Source of the DNA: Chitinophagaceae bacterium
GTDB lineage: Bacteria > Bacteroidota > Bacteroidia > Chitinophagales > Chitinophagaceae
DNA length: 32,491 nt
Assembly (NCBI GenBank): GCA_019247775.1
Contig: JAFBAN010000188.1
Span: forward strand, 1-32,491
Direction: 5' to 3'
The notes beneath the pieces are model-generated. The model was not told where the DNA came from. It did not search any database and was given only the letters and a program-made list of their open reading frames with translations. Position 1 is the stretch's first letter; each line of letters begins with the position of its first letter. Of the stretch, positions 23,312-31,272 are shown piece after piece. Position numbers and translations under genes: made by a program.

Positions 23312-23800
23312 TTAACGATTCAATTCGTTGAGCAGATCTTCAAGATCCAGCTGCTCCGTTACCATTTGCAGGTTGCCGGCAGCATCGTATGGCCACTGCT
23401 CTTTGGGTTTGTCCCAATACAATTCCACTCCATTCTGGTCCGGATCGTTCAGGTACAGCGCCTCAGAAACCCCGTGGTCTGAAGCACCGGTCAGCGGGTA
23501 CCGGGCATCTGCCAGTCTTTTCAGGATCGTAGCCAGGTCTTTGCGGGTAGGATAGAGGATGGCCGTATGGAACAGGCCGGCAGCGTGCACCGGCGCCGGT
23601 TTGGCATCTTTGCTGTACCAGGTGTTCAGACCGATATGGTGATGATAGCCACCGGCAGAAATAAAAGCCGCCTGAGTTCCATAGAGTTGCATCAGTTCGA
23701 AGCCCAGCAGACCCTGGTAAAAATCCAAGGCCCGCTGCAGGTCGGCCACTTTCAGGTGAATATGCCCGATACGGGTTTGGGCAGGCACTTTATATTCCAT
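23312..23800 (-). CDS. VOC (glyoxalase/extradiol dioxygenase superfamily) protein
   Basis: This 162-aa protein has the paired beta-alpha-beta-beta-beta modules of the vicinal oxygen chelate fold. IGHIHLKVADLQRALDFYQGLLGFEL has the first metal-ligand His, HHHIGLNTW follows, then the second module with GLFHTAILYPTRKDL and NDPDQNGVELYWDKP, whose Glu is the expected last ligand. It resembles the N-terminal half of catechol 2,3-dioxygenase-type proteins such as CatE, but the substrate is unknown. It is the first gene of a two-gene minus-strand unit with trmN6. Confidence 0.88.
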   Translation of the reverse strand: MEYKVPAQTRIGHIHLKVADLQRALDFYQGLLGFELMQLYGTQAAFISAGGYHHHIGLNTWYSKDAKPAPVHAAGLFHTAILYPTRKDLATILKRLADARYPLTGASDHGVSEALYLNDPDQNGVELYWDKPKEQWPYDAAGNLQMVTEQLDLEDLLNELNR

Positions 23801-23861
23801 TGTGCAAAGTTCGGGGAATTTATACGTTAAAATAGTTAACGTTTTTAATGTTTTTTTAAGG

Positions 23862-23889
23862 TTGCATAAACGATTGGATTATATCTTCG
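23862..23889 (+). promoter_or_regulatory. Possible promoter of the T9SS-domain gene
   Basis: TTG at 23862 and TATCTTCG at 23882 (close to TAnnTTTG) are separated by 17 nt. If used, it would leave an unusually long leader of about 160 nt before the ATG at 24056, in which I see no ORF or clear hairpin. Confidence 0.3.
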
Positions 23890-24055
23890 TAGTGTGTTCT
23901 TTACAGACTGTAGTCATTAGTCGGGCGAAAGTTTTGTAAAGTAACAGTATCCACCACAATCCATCCAATATCATCCTGACGGCATCCCCTGCCTGTCTCT
24001 TTAAAAGCCATACAGATCTTGAATTGCCGCCAGTCTATTGCTGAGCGGAAACCTA

Positions 24056-24493
24056 ATGGAGAACCGCATGCGTATTTCTACATTCAAAATTTACCGTTGC
24101 CTGCCGGCACTGCTTGTTATCGGGTTGATGCCTGCAGTACATGTAAACGGCCAAACAGCCAGCCAACCGGTTAACGCAGTTACCGCCAAGACGGCTGCAG
24201 TGAATACGATAGCGGATGCTGCTGCCGCCACTGCTATTAAGGTCCGCAGTTTTCCCAATCCTTTTATCGATAAGATTACTTTCACTGTTACTTCGCCCGT
24301 TTCCGGAAAAGGCGTACTGGAATTATACGATCTCACCGGAAGAAGGCTGGATCTGGTTTACCAGGGAGAATTTCAGGCAGGTGTTCCCAAGAACATCGAA
24401 TACAAAGTAAATCTCGCACCCCGCACCCCGATACTTTATAAATTCGGTATCGGCCTGAAGACCGTTACCAATATGATAATACGTTATAACTGA
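24056..24493 (+). CDS. Small exported protein with T9SS C-terminal sorting domain
   Basis: The 145-aa product consists of a signal peptide (RCLPALLVIGLMPAVHVNGQ), a short Ala/Thr/Val-rich linker, and a domain of about 80 residues resembling the type IX secretion C-terminal sorting domain (VRSFPNPFIDKITFTV, then GVLELYDLTGRRLDLVYQGEF, ending NMIIRY). Such domains normally terminate much larger secreted proteins and guide them through the type IX system to the cell surface. Here there is almost no cargo. The TTG at 24038 in the ORF track is less likely than the ATG at 24056; ATG 24068 is another candidate. A strong terminator follows. It may be a remnant of a larger protein or a stand-alone surface module. 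Confidence 0.78.
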   Translation: MENRMRISTFKIYRCLPALLVIGLMPAVHVNGQTASQPVNAVTAKTAAVNTIADAAAATAIKVRSFPNPFIDKITFTVTSPVSGKGVLELYDLTGRRLDLVYQGEFQAGVPKNIEYKVNLAPRTPILYKFGIGLKTVTNMIIRYN

Positions 24494-24510
24494 TCGTCGC
24501 CTCTGTAAAT

Positions 24511-24548
24511 AAAAAAGATGCGGTCCTGCAGGGCCGCATCTTTTTTTT
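24511..24548. terminator. Bidirectional intrinsic terminator
   Basis: A 16-bp stem (AAAAAAGATGCGGTCC with GGGCCGCATCTTTTTT, one wobble) is closed by a TGCA loop and flanked by an A run and a T run. It separates the convergent T9SS-domain gene and the sdhB end of the sdh operon and fits both. Confidence 0.92.
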
Positions 24549-24562
24549 GATATCCTATAACG

Positions 24563-25327
24563 CTATTTATTATCAACAAACGAAGCCGCCAGGTACTCTT
24601 TGTTCAGGCGGGCGATATTGCTGAGCGAGATCTCTTTCGGACATGCAGCTTCGCAGGCGCCGGTATTGGTGCAGGCGCCGAAACCTTCTTTGTCCATCTG
24701 CGCCAGCATATTCACCACCCGGCTGCCGCGTTCCGGATCGCCCTGCGGCAGTAAAGCCAGGTGCGATACTTTAGCGCCAACGAACAACATGGCGCTGCTG
24801 TTCTTACAGGCGGCCACGCAGGCGCCACAGCCGATACACATGGCGGCAGCGAAAGCTTCATCGGCATTATTTTTCGGGATGGGGATCGCATTGCCATCAA
24901 CCGCATTGCCGGTATTCACGCTCACATAGCCGCCGGCCTGGATGATGCGGTCGAAAGCAGACCGGTCTACCATCAGGTCTTTTATCACCGGGAACGCATT
25001 GGCGCGCCAGGGTTCTACCACGATGGTATCACCATCCTTGAAGGCGCGCATATGCAGCTGGCAGGTGGTATTCGCATACCAGGGGCCATGGGGCTTGCCA
25101 TTGATATGCATGGAGCAGGCGCCGCAGATGCCTTCGCGGCAATCATGGTCGAAAGTGATCGGATCCTCGCCCGCGTGTACCAGCTGCTCGTTGAGCACAT
25201 CAAACATTTCCAGAAAGCTCATTTCACTCGAAATGTTCTCCACCCGGTATAGTTTGAACCCGCCTTTGGCTGCAGCGTTCTGCTGTCTCCACACTTTCAG
25301 GTTCAGGTTCATGCTGTAATGTTCCAT
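24563..25327 (-). CDS. sdhB: Succinate dehydrogenase/fumarate reductase iron-sulfur subunit
   Basis: This 254-aa electron-transfer subunit carries all three cluster motifs. The N-terminal ferredoxin domain has Cys63, Cys68, Cys71 and Cys89 ([17 protein letters not shown]) for [2Fe-2S]. The C-terminal domain has [11 protein letters not shown] (164-174) and [13 protein letters not shown] (219-229) for the [4Fe-4S] and [3Fe-4S] clusters. It passes electrons from the SdhA flavin to the quinone site in the membrane. It is the last gene of the minus-strand operon, 21 bp after a lipoprotein gene that separates it from sdhA. I keep the ATG at 25327; Met6 is an alternative. Confidence 0.95.
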   Translation of the reverse strand: MEHYSMNLNLKVWRQQNAAAKGGFKLYRVENISSEMSFLEMFDVLNEQLVHAGEDPITFDHDCREGICGACSMHINGKPHGPWYANTTCQLHMRAFKDGDTIVVEPWRANAFPVIKDLMVDRSAFDRIIQAGGYVSVNTGNAVDGNAIPIPKNNADEAFAAAMCIGCGACVAACKNSSAMLFVGAKVSHLALLPQGDPERGSRVVNMLAQMDKEGFGACTNTGACEAACPKEISLSNIARLNKEYLAASFVDNK

Positions 25328-25348
25328 AATATTGATTTAATACAACTC

Positions 25349-25801
25349 CTAATTCCTTTTGCAATAGATCTGCACTTCATACACATTACCCCGTTCTTTC
25401 TCCGGTCTCACATTGGTAAAGTACAATGAATCCCTGTCGAGGTAATGAATATGATAAGCCATTGTGTTGCCTGATTCCGTATTCCTCACATTCAGCAGGG
25501 TATCGTTTACTTTGCTGTAAGTGTACCGCCTTGTCTTCTGGTCACTTGCCTGCCAATCGAAAATACTGTCCCTGGTGAACCGCAACCTGTCGCCACCCCC
25601 ATCTTCCACAAACGGCCCTTTCAACAGATCGTGATCATCGATACCATACATCGCATCCGAAAATCGTATGATCTTCCATTCACCCAGGAACGAAACAGGC
25701 AGCGCCTGCTTATTCTCCGTGCCGGCCTTTGCCGTGCCATTATTGTTGCAACCGGAGGCGATCGCAAGCAAACAGGCGCAACAAAGCAGCAGTCTGGGCA
25801 T
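25349..25801 (-). CDS. Lipoprotein of unknown function inside the sdh operon
   Basis: The 150-aa product has a lipoprotein signal peptide with a lipobox-like IASGC at Cys18, then a Thr/Lys/Asn-rich linker. The compact domain begins FLGEWKIIRFSDAMYGIDDHD and contains short beta segments (RLRFTRDSIFDW, RRYTYSKVNDTLLNVR, RDSLYFTNV). This resembles the lipocalin-like small lipoproteins of Bacteroidota, but I do not recognise a specific family. Its ATG overlaps the sdhA stop (TAATG), implying translational coupling, and it ends 21 bp before sdhB. The tight packing suggests stable co-expression with the complex. A function in the complex is not shown by the sequence. Confidence 0.85.
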   Translation of the reverse strand: MPRLLLCCACLLAIASGCNNNGTAKAGTENKQALPVSFLGEWKIIRFSDAMYGIDDHDLLKGPFVEDGGGDRLRFTRDSIFDWQASDQKTRRYTYSKVNDTLLNVRNTESGNTMAYHIHYLDRDSLYFTNVRPEKERGNVYEVQIYCKRN

Positions 25802-27774
25802 TATTTATAGTTACGTTGTGTTGGCTTGATCACATCGTATTTCAATTCCTCTTTGTGCAGGGTCCAGTTGTTGTCGCCGGTCATTTCCCACGCGGCCACA
25901 TACATATAGCCCGCATCATCGCGCAGCGCTTCACCTTCCTCGGTCTGGAACTCCTCGCGAAAATGCCCGCCGCAGCTCTCATTCCTGTTCAGGGCATCGA
26001 TGCACATCAGTTCACCCAGCTCAATGAAATCCGCTACCCGGTTGGCTTTATCCAGTTCCGGATTCATTTCATTGATACCGCCGGGGATCCGCACATCGCT
26101 CCAGAACTCTTTCTTCAGCGACTGGATCTCGGTGATGGCCTGTTTCAATCCTTCGGCATTTCGGGCCATACCGCATTTTTCCCACATGATCTTACCGAGC
26201 CGCTTATGGAAACTCTCTACACTCTGTTTGCCTTTGATGTTCATCAGGGTATTGATCCTGTCCGATACTGATTGCTCGGCCGCAGCAAAAGCAGGATGCG
26301 AAGTATCGATGGCCTTTGCATAGATCTCATCGGCGAGATGATTACCGATGGTGTAAGGGATCACGAAATATCCATCGGCCAGTCCCTGCATCAGCGCAGA
26401 AGCGCCGAGACGATTGGCGCCATGGTCGCTGAAATTGGCTTCGCCCAGTGAATATAATCCGGCAATATTGGTCTGCAGTTCATAGTCCACCCATAATCCG
26501 CCCATGGTATAGTGAACGGCGGGGTAGATGCGCATCGGCACTTCATACGGGTTTTCGCCGGTGATCTTTTCGTACATGTCGAACAGGTTCCCGTATTTCT
26601 CTTTCACCACTTCCTTGCCGAGTACGATGATCTCGGCTTCGCTCAGATCGCTGCGGCCTTCTTTGCCCGCTTCTATTTTTCCGTAACGGATGATCGCCGC
26701 GCTGAAATCGAGGTATACCGCCTGCTTGCTGCTGCCCACGCCATAACCTTCATCACATCTTTCTTTGGCCGCCCGCGACGCCACATCTCGCGGCACCAGG
26801 TTACCGAATGCGGGGTACCTTCTTTCGAGATAGTAATCCCTTTCATCTTCGGGGATCTCATTCGGCCTGCGGGTATCGCCTTTCTGTTTTGGTACCCAGA
26901 TCCGGCCATCGTTGCGCAGCGATTCAGACATGAGCGTCAGCTTCGACTGGTGATCACCGCTTACGGGGATACAGGTAGGGTGGATTTGTGTGAAACATGG
27001 ATTGGCAAAATACGCGCCCTGCTTATGCGCTTTCCAGGCAGCCGTTACATTACTGCCCATGGCGTTGGTGGACAAGTAGAATACATTGCCATAACCGCCA
27101 CTGCACAACAGTACGGCATGACCGAAATGCCTTTCCAGTTTTCCATTCACCAGGTCGCGGGCGATGATGCCCCGCACTTTGCCATCGATCTTAACGAGCT
27201 CGAGCATTTCATGGCGACTGTACATTTTCACATTGCCCAGCGCCACCTGCCGCTCAAGGGCCTGGTAAGCGCCTATCAGCAATTGCTGACCGGTCTGTCC
27301 GGCTGCATAAAAAGTTCTCTGTACCTGTGTGCCGCCGAAGGAGCGGTTACTGAGCAGGCCGCCGTATTCGCGCGCAAAAGGAACGCCCTGTGCCACGCAC
27401 TGGTCTATGATATTGGCGCTTACCTCAGCCAGCCGATGCACATTGGCTTCGCGTGAACGGTAGTCGCCGCCTTTGATGGTATCGTAAAACAAACGGAAAA
27501 CGCTGTCGCCATCGTTCTGGTAATTCTTGGCCGCATTGATGCCGCCCTGCGCCGCAATGGAATGCGCGCGGCGTGGTGAATCCTGGAAGCAGAATGCTTT
27601 CACCTTATACCCCAGTTCGCCGAGCGAAGCCGCAGCCGAAGCGCCTGCCAGTCCGGTACCGATCACGATCACTTCCAGCTTACGCTTATTGGCGGGGTTC
27701 ACCAGTTTGCAGTGCCCCTTATAATCGGTCCATTTTTCTTCTAAGCGGCCGGAAGGAATTTTCGCATCTAACAT
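25801..27774 (-). CDS. sdhA: Succinate dehydrogenase/fumarate reductase flavoprotein subunit
   Basis: The 657-aa catalytic subunit has the dinucleotide-binding motif [21 protein letters not shown] and [12 protein letters not shown], whose His71 is the expected covalent FAD attachment site. It also has [26 protein letters not shown] in the substrate/capping region, and [11 protein letters not shown] and [18 protein letters not shown] near the C-terminal part. It oxidises succinate to fumarate, or the reverse, on the cytoplasmic side of the inner membrane. I chose the ATG at 27774 ([15 protein letters not shown]). The 31 extra residues in the ORF track (with [10 protein letters not shown]) translate an intergenic repeat hairpin. 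The stop overlaps the next ATG. Confidence 0.95.
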   Translation of the reverse strand: MLDAKIPSGRLEEKWTDYKGHCKLVNPANKRKLEVIVIGTGLAGASAAASLGELGYKVKAFCFQDSPRRAHSIAAQGGINAAKNYQNDGDSVFRLFYDTIKGGDYRSREANVHRLAEVSANIIDQCVAQGVPFAREYGGLLSNRSFGGTQVQRTFYAAGQTGQQLLIGAYQALERQVALGNVKMYSRHEMLELVKIDGKVRGIIARDLVNGKLERHFGHAVLLCSGGYGNVFYLSTNAMGSNVTAAWKAHKQGAYFANPCFTQIHPTCIPVSGDHQSKLTLMSESLRNDGRIWVPKQKGDTRRPNEIPEDERDYYLERRYPAFGNLVPRDVASRAAKERCDEGYGVGSSKQAVYLDFSAAIIRYGKIEAGKEGRSDLSEAEIIVLGKEVVKEKYGNLFDMYEKITGENPYEVPMRIYPAVHYTMGGLWVDYELQTNIAGLYSLGEANFSDHGANRLGASALMQGLADGYFVIPYTIGNHLADEIYAKAIDTSHPAFAAAEQSVSDRINTLMNIKGKQSVESFHKRLGKIMWEKCGMARNAEGLKQAITEIQSLKKEFWSDVRIPGGINEMNPELDKANRVADFIELGELMCIDALNRNESCGGHFREEFQTEEGEALRDDAGYMYVAAWEMTGDNNWTLHKEELKYDVIKPTQRNYK

Positions 27775-27814
27775 ATAGGACGGTTTGTCGTTTGATAGTT
27801 TTGGAATTGTGGAT

Positions 27815-27868
27815 CGTGAATCGTGAGACGTCAGTCGTGAGAAGAGATGGTTTGTCTCACGTTTCACG
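27815..27868. repeat. Hairpin of CGTGAGA/TCTCACG repeats between sdhC and sdhA
   Basis: CGTGAATCGTGAGAC (27815-27829) pairs with GTCTCACGTTTCACG (27854-27868), one mismatch, with a 24-nt loop. It starts within a few bases of the sdhC stop, in the 96-bp gap before sdhA, and could act as an mRNA processing or stability element inside the operon. Confidence 0.75.
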
Positions 27869-27870
27869 GC

Positions 27871-28539
27871 TCATACCCAACCCAGGTAAAAACTCACAGG
27901 CATCATGGCAAAAGCCAGCGGTACGATGATGGCGAATGCATAGCCTATGGTGCTGAGCAGGGTATTGTATTTTTTGTTGTGCACGCCGATGGTGCGGAAT
28001 GCGCTCTGGAAACCATGGGCGAGATGGTAGCCTAACGAAAGGCAGCCCAGCACATACAGGATCACCACCCAGAGCTCGCTGAATTCCACCCTCATTTTAT
28101 CGAACAGGTTGATCTCCGGTCCCAGCAGAAAACCCTGGCTCACCCGGTTGGGCAGCCAGAAATCGGAGATATGCACTACGAGAAATAACAGGATGATGGT
28201 GCCCAGCAGGCCCATGCTGCGGCTGTACCATTTACTGCCCCTGTTGCCGAAATCCACCGCATAGCCCTGCGATCTTTTGCTTTGATTGGAAAAACTGAGC
28301 ATATAGCCCTGGATAATATGCAGCAGCAGGCCTGCAAACAACCCGATCTCCAACACCCTCGGCACCCAGTTGCCACCCATGAAATGCGCGGCCTGCGTAA
28401 ACATTACCCCGTTATCGCCGGCCCAGATACAAGCGTTCAAACCAACATGGATGATCAGGAAAAGAATGAGAAAGATACCTGTAAAACCCATCACCAGTTT
28501 CTTTCCGACAGAGGATGTAAAGACTTGTTTCCAGGTCAT
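27871..28539 (-). CDS. sdhC: Succinate dehydrogenase cytochrome b subunit (b558 family)
   Basis: This 222-aa integral membrane subunit has five predicted helices (LVMGFTGIFLILFLIIHVGLN; VLEIGLFAGLLLHIIQGYML; SMGLLGTIILLFLVVHISDFW; LWVVILYVLGCLSLGYHLAHGF; IGYAFAIIVPLAFAMMPVSFYLGW). It has His in helices 1 to 4, as expected for a di-heme single-subunit anchor of the Bacteroidota/Bacillus type, so no sdhD is needed. It anchors SdhAB and reduces or oxidises quinone. It is the first gene of the operon. The stop codon lies in a repeat related to the period-7 tract after hscB. Confidence 0.94.
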   Translation of the reverse strand: MTWKQVFTSSVGKKLVMGFTGIFLILFLIIHVGLNACIWAGDNGVMFTQAAHFMGGNWVPRVLEIGLFAGLLLHIIQGYMLSFSNQSKRSQGYAVDFGNRGSKWYSRSMGLLGTIILLFLVVHISDFWLPNRVSQGFLLGPEINLFDKMRVEFSELWVVILYVLGCLSLGYHLAHGFQSAFRTIGVHNKKYNTLLSTIGYAFAIIVPLAFAMMPVSFYLGWV

Positions 28540-28568
28540 ATTGCAGTTTTAGGTTGTCAAATTCGGTG

Positions 28569-28576
28569 CAAATTTA
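28569..28576 (-). promoter_or_regulatory. Candidate -7 box of the sdh operon (TAAATTTG)
   Basis: On the minus strand TAAATTTG matches TAnnTTTG exactly and would start transcription about 20-25 nt before the sdhC ATG. A clear -33 TTTG was not found at the proper distance. Confidence 0.45.
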
Positions 28577-28625
28577 CTTCAGGAATGGATGTGGAGGGAA
28601 CTTTTTTTGGTTTGTAGTGTGTGTT

Positions 28626-28740
28626 GTTTGGAGTTTGGGGTTTGGCGTTTGGAGTTGTAATTTGATTCTCTAGCTCAAATTATAAAGGGCGAAATGGTAT
28701 AAGACGAATAACCCCAAACCCCAAACTCCAAACCCCAAAC
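28626..28740. repeat. Inverted pair of GTTTGGAGTTTGGGG repeats
   Basis: A G/T-rich arm at 28626-28657 and a C/A-rich arm at 28710-28740 are imperfect reverse complements. Each is built from a period of about 7-8 nt (TTTGGAG/TTTGGGG). They lie between the divergent sdhC and ABC permease genes. Confidence 0.8.
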
Positions 28741-28805
28741 GAGCGAGCGCATCCACTCATATAAAAAAATCCCTATTCCACCTCCCCAACCCTTACATTT
28801 GAAAC

Positions 28806-30059
28806 ATGTTCAAACTCCTCAGCATTCTGTGGAACAGTTTCCGGATGGCCATGCAGGAATTGCGGGTGAATAAACTGCGCACTTTTCTTTCCCTGTTCGG
28901 CATTACCATCGGGATCTTCTGCATTATCGGGGTGCTGGCTACAGTAGACAGCCTGGAGCGGAAAGTGCAGAACGATATTAAGGCCTTCGGCAACAATACC
29001 ATCTATATCGACAAATGGAACTATGGCGGAGGCGGCGGTGGACAATATCCCTGGTGGAAATACATCAAACGCCCGGCGATGAAGATCGAGGAAATGCATT
29101 TTATCAAGGCTAAAAGTCAGCTGGCTTCCAATGCGGCGATGTTCGTCTCCAATAATGTAACCTTCAGCTATGGCGATAACCTGCTCAGCAATGTGAACCT
29201 CTACGGCGTTTCGGAAGAGTTCAATGCCATCCAGACCATCGATATCGAATATGGACGTTACCTTAATGAGACCGAGTTCCTGCGCGGCACCACCACAGGC
29301 ATCATCGGTTATAAAGTGGCGGAGGAATTGTTCCCGCAGGTGGAAAAAGCTGTTGGCAAACAGGTTTCCTATAACGGCAAACGGGTAACCGTGGTGGGCG
29401 TGATCAAAAAGCAGGGGCAGAGTTTTGTGGGCGGATTCGATTATGACCAGGCGGTGATCGTGCCTTACCGGTATTTTGCCGGCGTATACAATCCGGATAA
29501 CAGCAACCCTTTCATCATGGTGCAGGGCAGGCCGCATATTGCGTCGTCCGCATTACAGGATGAACTGGTGGGTATCATGCGCCAGGCCAGAAGACTGAGC
29601 CCCACGGAGGAGGATAATTTTTCCTGCAACGATGTGGCGCAGTTCAGTGAGCAGGTAAAAGGATTTTTCGGCCAGGTCAGCCTGGGCGGTTGGGTGATCG
29701 GACTTTTCAGCCTGATCGTGGGCGTGTTTGGTGTGGCCAATATCATGTTCGTAACGGTTCGTGAACGCACCAGCCAGATCGGTCTGAAAAAAGCCATTGG
29801 CGCCAAACGCCGCACCATACTCACCGAGTTCTTACTAGAAAGCGCATTCCTGTGCACCATCGGCGGACTGCTGGGCCTTTTCCTGGTATGGATACTGGCG
29901 CTGGTGCTCGGCACCATACTTCCATTCCCCATCTTTATCGCCGCCAATATCATCATGATCGCCATGAGCGTGTCCATCGGCATGGGCATGATCGCCGGTA
30001 TCATTCCCGCATTTATTGCAGCGAAGATGGACCCGGTGGTGGCGATAAGGACGAAATAA
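28806..30059 (+). CDS. ABC transporter permease, MacB/FtsX type
   Basis: The 417-aa inner-membrane permease has one N-terminal helix (LRTFLSLFGITIGIFCIIGVLATV), a large periplasmic MacB-like core of about 230 residues, and three C-terminal FtsX-type helices (GWVIGLFSLIVGVFGVANIMFV, FLLESAFLCTIGGLLGLFLVWI, IIMIAMSVSIGMGMIAGIIPAF). The cytoplasmic segment VRERTSQIGLKKAIGAKRRTIL after the second helix is the usual site coupling to the ATPase, and PVVAIRTK at the end is typical. A glycine run (GGGGGG) occurs near residue 75. No ATP-binding subunit or periplasmic adaptor is adjacent, so the partner is encoded elsewhere. TACATTTG, a -7 match, lies just 5 nt before the ATG. Confidence 0.92.
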   Translation: MFKLLSILWNSFRMAMQELRVNKLRTFLSLFGITIGIFCIIGVLATVDSLERKVQNDIKAFGNNTIYIDKWNYGGGGGGQYPWWKYIKRPAMKIEEMHFIKAKSQLASNAAMFVSNNVTFSYGDNLLSNVNLYGVSEEFNAIQTIDIEYGRYLNETEFLRGTTTGIIGYKVAEELFPQVEKAVGKQVSYNGKRVTVVGVIKKQGQSFVGGFDYDQAVIVPYRYFAGVYNPDNSNPFIMVQGRPHIASSALQDELVGIMRQARRLSPTEEDNFSCNDVAQFSEQVKGFFGQVSLGGWVIGLFSLIVGVFGVANIMFVTVRERTSQIGLKKAIGAKRRTILTEFLLESAFLCTIGGLLGLFLVWILALVLGTILPFPIFIAANIIMIAMSVSIGMGMIAGIIPAFIAAKMDPVVAIRTK

Positions 30060-30067
30060 TATCCCCC

Positions 30068-30110
30068 AGCCTCAGCCCCCCAACCCCCTGAAGGGGGAGT
30101 TTATTTTTAA
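30068..30110 (+). terminator. Terminator-like hairpin made from a CCCCCTGAAGGGGG repeat
   Basis: CCCCC-TGAA-GGGGG followed by AGTTTATTTTT lies 25 nt after the permease stop and could terminate transcription. The surrounding C-rich sequence is an inverted copy of the element at 30228-30262 in front of tsaD. Confidence 0.55.
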
Positions 30111-30184
30111 TTGCCTGATGATATTCTTCGAATTATAATTTGCAGTCAGTTTTTTGTTATCGTTAAGTTTTCTTCATGTTGAGT

Positions 30185-30192
30185 TAGTTTTG
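30185..30192 (+). promoter_or_regulatory. Candidate -7 box of tsaD (TAGTTTTG)
   Basis: An exact TAnnTTTG match lies 4 nt before the ATG at 30197. Transcription from it would start at about or after that ATG, which favours an in-frame start further downstream. TTTG at 30153 is 28 nt upstream, longer than the usual spacing. Confidence 0.4.
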
Positions 30193-30196
30193 CACA

Positions 30197-31270
30197 ATGT
30201 CAGAAAAACATCCAGGTGTAGGACATTTAACTCCCCCTTTAGGGGGCTGGGAGGTGGGGGTGGTAATTCTCGCAATCGAATCCTCCTGCGATGAAACCTC
30301 CGCCGCAGTCTGCGTGGATGGCAAGATCCTCTCGAACCATATCGCCAACCAGACCGTTCACGAAAAGTATGGTGGCGTGGTTCCCGAACTCGCCAGCCGC
30401 GCCCATATGCAGAACATTGTACCCGTAGTCGACATCGCCCTCAAAAATGCTTTCCCCCAACTCCAGACTCCTGACTCCAGACTCCAGACTATAAACGCCA
30501 TAGCGTTTACCAATTCCCCCGGCCTCATAGGCAGCCTGCTGGTGGGTGCGCAGTTTGCCAAATCGCTGGCTTTGTCGCTCGGGAAGCCGCTGATCGCGGT
30601 GCACCATATGCAGGCCCATGTGCTGGCCAATCTGATCGGCGATCCGCGGCCATCATTCCCGTTCCTGTGCCTGACGGTAAGCGGCGGACATACACAGATC
30701 GTATTGGCCCGCTCGCCGCTGCAGCTGGAAGTGATCGGTGAGACCATCGACGATGCCGCCGGCGAAGCTTTTGATAAGACAGCCAAACTGCTTGGCCTGC
30801 CTTACCCGGGTGGGCCGTTGGTTGACAGGTATGCAAAAGAGGGTGATCCGCTTGCTTTCAAATTTTCGCAGCCGCAGATCCCCGGGCTGGACTTTTCATT
30901 CAGCGGACTGAAAACATCCGTGCTGTATTTTCTGCAAAAACAGCCGCAGGGATTCATTGAAGAACATCTTGCCGATCTCTGCGCTTCGGTGCAGTATACG
31001 ATCATCCAGATCCTGATCAAAAAACTGAAAAAGGCGGTGGACCAGACCGGGGTAAAAGAAGTCTGTATTGCCGGCGGCGTCAGCGCCAATAGCGGATTGA
31101 GAACGGCATTGCAGGAAACAGGGGCGCAGCTCGGATGGAGAACTTATATCCCCGCTTTTCAATATTGTACCGACAATGCCGCCATGATCGCGATCACCGC
31201 CTACTATAAATACCAGGCTGGACAGTTTGCTTCCCTGGACGCCAGTCCTACCGCCCGCGCCGAATGGTGA
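30197..31270 (+). CDS. tsaD: tRNA N6-adenosine threonylcarbamoyltransferase TsaD
   Basis: This Kae1/Qri7-type enzyme transfers the threonylcarbamoyl group to A37 of ANN-decoding tRNAs. ILAIESSCDETSAA opens the ASKHA fold, HxxxH at 137-141 (HMQAH) gives the metal ligands, SGGHTQIV and DDAAGEAFDKTAKLLGLPYPGG are family signatures, and CTDNAAMIA ends the active site. As tracked it is 357 aa. Residues 1-21 (with TPPLGGW) translate a dispersed C/G-rich repeat, and the GTG at 30260, 5 nt after GGAGG, would give a normal 336-aa protein. That start may be the real one. Residues 89-97 (LQTPDSRLQ) translate another dispersed repeat lying in frame, in a loop before INAIAFT. Confidence 0.93.
   Translation: MSEKHPGVGHLTPPLGGWEVGVVILAIESSCDETSAAVCVDGKILSNHIANQTVHEKYGGVVPELASRAHMQNIVPVVDIALKNAFPQLQTPDSRLQTINAIAFTNSPGLIGSLLVGAQFAKSLALSLGKPLIAVHHMQAHVLANLIGDPRPSFPFLCLTVSGGHTQIVLARSPLQLEVIGETIDDAAGEAFDKTAKLLGLPYPGGPLVDRYAKEGDPLAFKFSQPQIPGLDFSFSGLKTSVLYFLQKQPQGFIEEHLADLCASVQYTIIQILIKKLKKAVDQTGVKEVCIAGGVSANSGLRTALQETGAQLGWRTYIPAFQYCTDNAAMIAITAYYKYQAGQFASLDASPTARAEW
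30228..30262 (+). repeat. CCCCCTTTAGGGGG hairpin repeat at the tsaD 5' end
   Basis: CCCCC-TTTA-GGGGG (30232-30245) is followed by CTGGGAGGTGGGGGTGG, which includes a GGAGG sequence. It is an inverted homologue of 30068-30100. It may hide or present the ribosome-binding site for the GTG start of tsaD. Confidence 0.7.
30460..30490 (+). repeat. CTCCAGACT repeat cluster inside the tsaD coding sequence
   Basis: ACTCCAGACTCCTGACTCCA and further ACTCCAGACT words match the intergenic clusters at 9184-9217 and 21295-21326, but here they are read in frame as LQTPDSRLQT. The surrounding protein aligns normally with TsaD on both sides. Confidence 0.85.
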
Positions 31271-31272
31271 TC

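Noticed and set aside
26512-27456. 314-aa ORF antisense to sdhA
   Set aside because: sdhA is certain, and long antisense ORFs are expected opposite such GC-balanced codon use.
27775-27867. 31-residue N-terminal extension of SdhA
   Set aside because: It encodes the repeat hairpin between sdhC and sdhA, not a conserved part of SdhA.
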